DNA of 64,000 bases from Saccharopolyspora erythraea NRRL 2338 (GTDB taxonomy: Bacteria > Actinomycetota > Actinomycetes > Mycobacteriales > Pseudonocardiaceae): contig NC_009142.1 in the NCBI RefSeq assembly GCF_000062885.1, positions 4,887,584 to 4,951,583 on the forward strand. The letters are read 5' to 3'. Each line of letters opens with the position of its first letter. Positions within the stretch are counted from its first letter, which is position 1. The notes below the pieces were generated by a model. It did not search any database. It was not told where the DNA came from and was given only the letters and a program-made list of their open reading frames with translations. The position numbers and the translations under genes are program-made. Below, one piece after another: positions 61,021 to 64,000 of this stretch.

Positions 61021-61606
61021 GCCACCCGGTCAACGTCGCGTAGGCGATGATGTTGTCGGTGTAGCTCCTGCGGTTCCTGTCGAAATCGCCGCCACAGGTG
61101 ATCAAGCGGAGCTCCGCGGCATCGGTGTTCCCGTAGACGCTCTCGGTCGGGAAGTCGAGTTTGGACACCCGCACGACTTCGGTGACGGTGAAAACCGCCG
61201 TCCTGCCGTCGTTTCTGGCCACCAGGACCTCAGCTCCGGCGGTCAACTCGTGAAGGCGCGCGAAAATCCCTTCCTTCCCGGCGCCGTTGACGTGACCGAG
61301 CACCACCGCCGGGCCCCGGTCGCCCGGGGGCGGCCCGTACCGGTACCAACCCGCCTGCATCGGCGTCTCCACCGGCGGCACCTCGACGGTGTCGTCCGGG
61401 TTGAGCCCGAGGGCAACCAACGTCGACACGGCGTCGATCGCCGGAATCCGGACTTCCGCCGGGACCGCGGGCGGCAGCGGTGCCCGCTGTTCCCCGGTCG
61501 ATGCGACCGGGGGTGGTGCGGTGGGACCGGGAACGTGCCCGGCCCCACCGCACCCCGCCAGCAGCCCTGCCAGCGCCACGACCAGCAGCACACGGGCGTG
61601 CTTCAC
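61013..61606 (-). CDS. Class E/F-type sortase
   Basis: A 197-residue sortase. The N-terminal hydrophobic helix VLLVVALAGLLAGCGG (possibly a lipobox) is followed by a Pro-rich linker and the catalytic domain: PAEVRIPAIDAVSTLVALGL, the His of VVLGHVNG, the Cys of LRLITCGGDFD (about residue 171) and the Arg of RRSYTDN. It ligates LPXTG-type proteins to the envelope. GTG 61606 overlaps the stop of the probable substrate gene, so the pair forms an operon. Confidence 0.9.
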   Translation of the reverse strand: MKHARVLLVVALAGLLAGCGGAGHVPGPTAPPPVASTGEQRAPLPPAVPAEVRIPAIDAVSTLVALGLNPDDTVEVPPVETPMQAGWYRYGPPPGDRGPAVVLGHVNGAGKEGIFARLHELTAGAEVLVARNDGRTAVFTVTEVVRVSKLDFPTESVYGNTDAAELRLITCGGDFDRNRRSYTDNIIAYATLTGWLK

Positions 61607-62208
61607 CGGCGGACCGCCCGCCTGGCCATTACCGAACCGAGGCCCAGCAGGCCAAGCAGACCCGCACCCCAGACCCACACGGCAAGGTCGGCACCCGGGT
61701 CGCCACCGGTTTCGGGGGCTCCCTTGGGCGTGCGGGCGACCTGGGGCGGCTCGGTGCCGTCCTCGCTGACATCGTCATCGGCACCCGGCACCGGGGCGGG
61801 AATGTCGCCGCTGCCGTCGTCATCAGCGGGATAGACGGTGAACGTGGTGCGAAGGCCGTTCTTCCCGCAGCCGGCCGAGAGCGGGTAGTCGCCGGGCTCG
61901 GTGCCAGACCCGATGGTCGCCGGCGCGACGTAGGTGTCGATGCCCGCCGGCGTGTCGACCTTCTCGAACTCGCCGATCTCGAGGACCGGCGACTGCGCTC
62001 CACCGGGCGCGCCGTAGGGGCAGCGGACCACGACGCCGATGTCGTCGCCGGGCTGGGGCCGGCCATCGGCGGTGATGTGGATCTGCGGAGACGGCGGCGG
62101 ATAGGGCGAGGTCGTCTCGATCGTGGGCTCGGCGGCGGCCACCGGCCCGACCGACATCGCGGCGACGATGCCGAGCATGGTCAGCATCGGCAAACTGCGT
62201 TGAGGCAT
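61603..62208 (-). CDS. Secreted protein with LPXTG-type sorting signal (sortase substrate)
   Basis: A 201-residue exported protein. The signal peptide is LPMLTMLGIVAAMSVGPVAAA. The mature domain has IHITADGRPQPGDDIGVVVR and two Cys (VRCPYGA, SAGCGKNG) that may pair. An acidic linker (DDDGSGDIPAPV, DDDVSEDGTEPP) precedes the sorting signal APETGG, a helix (LAVWVWGAGLLGLLGLGSV) and the basic tail ARRAVRR. This is a complete cell-wall sorting signal of the LAXTG/LPXTG class. Probably attached by the sortase encoded immediately downstream. Function of the domain is unknown. Confidence 0.85.
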   Translation of the reverse strand: MPQRSLPMLTMLGIVAAMSVGPVAAAEPTIETTSPYPPPSPQIHITADGRPQPGDDIGVVVRCPYGAPGGAQSPVLEIGEFEKVDTPAGIDTYVAPATIGSGTEPGDYPLSAGCGKNGLRTTFTVYPADDDGSGDIPAPVPGADDDVSEDGTEPPQVARTPKGAPETGGDPGADLAVWVWGAGLLGLLGLGSVMARRAVRR

Positions 62209-62745
62209 GGCTCTTCTCCCTCACTTCCACCCGTGCGGCGGAGCGCCTGCGGGTGATGCATGGGAAACCGCCCGTGCGGCGAAACGGTTGGCTCCGATGC
62301 GCAGCTGTGATGAAGAGTCCGCTCATCGAGCGGACTTCACGTGCGCAGGGCAACCGCCGGCTGGGTAGGAACGTTCGGGCACAGAAGCACGGCGGCGGTG
62401 AACCCAGCGTCACCGCAAGCCCGAAAATCGTTCGACTTGGTAATCATTGGCCCATGCGCACGAACTCTCCGAGGAGACGCCGGCCCCACCGCGCGCGGTG
62501 TCGCTGGCGACGCATCGGCTTGTTGGCCACAGCCGTGCTGTTGCCGCGCACCCGCCACTCATGGCGCCAACGACCACAGCCGCCGCGCTGCGCTGCTCGA
62601 ACGGCTTTTCCGCCCGCCGGACCAGGAAGAGGACGTTCTCCTCTTAACTCGATCCCGATCGGTCTGAGAGCTTGTCGTCAGCACATGCATGCGAGTTCCA
62701 ACCCTGAAGGGCAGGAGAGCTCCACACCACGAGGGGGCGACGGAT
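62209..62745. other. Gene-free region with one hairpin
   Basis: A 537-bp stretch between the sorted surface protein and the DoxX gene. AGTCCGCTC (62316-62324) and GAGCGGACT (62328-62336) form a perfect 9-bp stem with a 3-nt loop. Open frames here have no coding signature or start signal I trust. It must hold the divergent promoters. Confidence 0.5.
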
Positions 62746-63189
62746 GTGACGTGGGAGCCTCCAGAACGCATCCGCGGAATCGTTCTGTCCGTGGTACGCA
62801 TCGTCGTGTCGTTCATGTTCCTCCTGCACGGGGTGGCAACCCTCTTCGGCCCGTTCACCCCGCACGGCGAGTCAACGCCCGTGGGCCAGTGGCCGTCGTG
62901 GTGGGCCGGGCTGATCCAGTTCGTCGGAGGCGGGCTGGTTCTGCTCGGGCTGTTCACCCGGCCGGCCGCGCTGGTGTGCTCCGGGGCGATGGCGTTCGCC
63001 TACTTCAAGGTGCACCAGCCCCGCGGGCTTTTCCCGATCCAGAACGCCGGCGAGCTGGCCGCCATGTACTCCTGGACGTTCCTCCTGATCGCGGCACTCG
63101 GGGCCGGGCCGTTCGCCCTCGACGCGCTGATCCGGCAACGGAGGAGAGCGCCTGAGCCCGGATCCACGGCCGGCGCCCGCGAAAGATGA
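62746..63189 (+). CDS. DoxX-family membrane protein
   Basis: A 147-residue protein with four transmembrane helices and the DoxX pattern: VVRIVVSFMFLLHGVATLFG, WWAGLIQFVGGGLVLLGLF, TRPAALVCSGAMAFAYFKVH and the short loop QPRGLFPIQNAGELAAMYSW. DoxX proteins act in thiol/redox or quinol-related roles. GTG 62746 is preferred (GAGGGGG upstream); an in-frame ATG at 62689 lacks a clear site. It lies 99 bp upstream of pqqA on the same strand. Confidence 0.9.
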   Translation: MTWEPPERIRGIVLSVVRIVVSFMFLLHGVATLFGPFTPHGESTPVGQWPSWWAGLIQFVGGGLVLLGLFTRPAALVCSGAMAFAYFKVHQPRGLFPIQNAGELAAMYSWTFLLIAALGAGPFALDALIRQRRRAPEPGSTAGARER

Positions 63190-63288
63190 AGAACACTCAC
63201 GCAGCCCGGCCGTTCGGGGAAGCGCACCATGGAGGTGTGACCGAGCCACCGAGGGAGTTGCCGGAACACGAAGAGAGGAGGTGCAGCC

Positions 63289-63426
63289 ATGGAATCCGAC
63301 GCCACTCGTTCCGTTCTCACGTGGGAGCCCCCCGAGTTCGAAGAGGCCGAATGGGAGGCCCCTGAGTTCGAAGAGCTCATGTGCGCATCCGAGGTCACGA
63401 TGTACATCGCGCGCATGGAGGGCTGA
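63289..63426 (+). CDS. pqqA: PQQ precursor peptide PqqA
   Basis: A 45-residue peptide. The C-terminal motif CASEVTMYIARMEG contains Glu35 and Tyr39 in the E-x3-Y arrangement that PqqE cross-links and from which PQQ is built. Upstream lies an internal duplication, WEPPEFEEA then WEAPEFEEL, in place of the single W-x-x-P-x-F segment usual in PqqA. GGAGG lies about 7 nt before ATG 63289. pqqD follows after 106 bp. Confidence 0.93.
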   Translation: MESDATRSVLTWEPPEFEEAEWEAPEFEELMCASEVTMYIARMEG

Positions 63427-63532
63427 CGCCGCGAGGAACCGACAGCCGAGTGACGAACGGGCGCCGGAGGTGGAGTCCGGCGCCCGGCCCCGGTCGGCGC
63501 CGAGCAACGAAGACGAGAGAATCGAGACGGCG

Positions 63533-63814
63533 ATGACTGCGGCACTGCGATCGTCGAGCCGGCCCAGGCTGGCGTCGCACGTGCGCCTGGGCATGGATCG
63601 GGTGCGCAAGCAGTACATGCTGCTGGGGCCCGAGTCGGTCATGCTCCTGAACTCGACGGGCGCGTCGGTGCTGGACCTGTGCGACGGGCGGCGGACGGTC
63701 GGCGAGATCGCCGAGGAGTTGCGCCGCCGCTACGACCGCGTGGCCGAGGACGAGGTGACGAGCTTCCTCGGGCGCCTGGTCACCAAGCGGTGGGTGGAGC
63801 TCGACGATGACTAG
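63533..63814 (+). CDS. pqqD: PqqD, PqqA-binding peptide chaperone
   Basis: A 93-residue RRE-fold protein: [20 protein letters not shown], the family block [20 protein letters not shown] followed by [16 protein letters not shown], and the end [16 protein letters not shown]. It binds PqqA and presents it to PqqE. Stand-alone PqqD, not a PqqC fusion. ATG 63533. Its stop overlaps the pqqE start by 8 bp. Confidence 0.94.
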   Translation: MTAALRSSSRPRLASHVRLGMDRVRKQYMLLGPESVMLLNSTGASVLDLCDGRRTVGEIAEELRRRYDRVAEDEVTSFLGRLVTKRWVELDDD

Positions 63815-64000
63815 GCCCTTCGGACTGCTGGCCGAGCTCACCTACGCGTGCCCGCTGCACTGCCCGTACTGCTCCAACCCGCTCAACCTCGGCGACTACC
63901 GCGAGGAGCTGACCACGCAGCAGTGGCGACAGGTGATCTCCGAGGCCTGCGAGCTGGGCGTGGTGCAGCTCCACCTCTCCGGCGGTGAACCCCTCCAGCG
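63807..64000 (+). CDS. pqqE: PqqE radical SAM enzyme, 5' part only
   Basis: The first 64 residues are visible before the window edge: [20 protein letters not shown], then [28 protein letters not shown] is the CX3CX2C cluster motif of radical SAM enzymes, and [10 protein letters not shown] is the GGEP motif contacting SAM. PqqE makes the Glu-Tyr carbon-carbon bond in PqqA. ATG 63807 overlaps pqqD. pqqB and pqqC are not in the window and probably follow. Confidence 0.95.
   Translation, partial: MTRPFGLLAELTYACPLHCPYCSNPLNLGDYREELTTQQWRQVISEACELGVVQLHLSGGEPLQ

Noticed and set aside
62209-62745. Possible small genes on either strand in the gap
   Set aside because: Frames are Arg/Pro-rich, lack convincing start sites and show no signal peptide or family motif.
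63289-64000. Mycofactocin rather than PQQ cluster
   Set aside because: The precursor has the EVTMY motif typical of PqqA and lacks the C-terminal Val-Tyr end of MftA; PqqD and PqqE-type proteins follow.
1-64000. tRNA, rRNA, CRISPR arrays, intact insertion sequences or prophage genes
   Set aside because: Reading through the window showed no cloverleaf-type T-loop sequence, no regularly spaced identical repeats and no transposase or integrase motif. A dedicated scan for tRNA genes was not possible here.

Overview
This is a 64 kb chromosomal window from a very GC-rich actinobacterium. A Pseudonocardiales-like host (for example Saccharopolyspora or Amycolatopsis) is my inference. It rests on the GC content, GTG/TTG starts, F420-type oxidoreductases, a CGNR regulator, a Trypco1 protein, a LuxR/LAL-type benzoate regulator and class E/F-like sortase machinery. 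No tRNA, rRNA, CRISPR array or intact insertion sequence was found. GC skew in the third codon position opens very long antisense frames, and these were ignored.

Layout. 1-9.5 kb: the end of a secreted pectate lyase, a CGNR regulator divergent from a haloacid-dehalogenase-like protein, a metallophosphoesterase/nucleotidyltransferase pair, a methyltransferase, two cyclic-di-GMP proteins, a lipoprotein and a small membrane protein. 9.5-12.7 kb: a btuFCD-like cobalamin ABC transporter behind a cobalamin riboswitch. 12.7-23.8 kb: benzoate degradation. benA, benB and an unusual BenC-FCD-BenD fusion run leftward towards a LAL regulator (BenR-like), and catR-catB-catA-catC run rightward from a shared control region. 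Together they convert benzoate to catechol and on to 3-oxoadipate enol-lactone. 23.9-29.3 kb: a second PAS-PAS-GGDEF cyclase, a HAD phosphatase, a Trypco1 protein beside a frameshifted trypsin remnant, an aldo/keto reductase and a kinase fusion.

29.3-35.3 kb holds the most interesting natural-product locus. It has a previously unlisted 49-residue lanthipeptide precursor, a strong hairpin, and a complete class II synthetase (LanM). Co-directional upstream genes encode an AurF-like diiron oxygenase and a ferredoxin-fused FAD reductase. 35.5-46.7 kb: a head-to-head pair of truncated genes (RraA-like / idonate-dehydrogenase-like), 6-phosphogluconate dehydrogenase, a FUSC membrane protein, and a probable citrate or citramalate module (CitE-like lyase, class III CoA-transferase, LysR, CitMHS transporter). 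A stress-type SDR and a frameshifted lipoprotein follow.

46.7-54.8 kb: a GAF-SpoIIE phosphatase and a STAS protein lacking its phospho-serine, small membrane proteins, YdcF, MFS, ArsR-rhodanese and VOC proteins, and a second head-to-head scar (LysR / enolase superfamily). 54.9-57.9 kb: a sulfonate-type ABC transporter preceded by a short leader peptide and an attenuator-like stem. 58-62.2 kb: F420/flavin enzymes, a TetR with a near-perfect operator, a DMT-type exporter with an in-frame 24-bp repeat array, and a sortase next to its probable LPXTG-type substrate. 62.7-64 kb: a DoxX protein and the start of a PQQ operon (pqqA-pqqD-pqqE, cut by the window edge).
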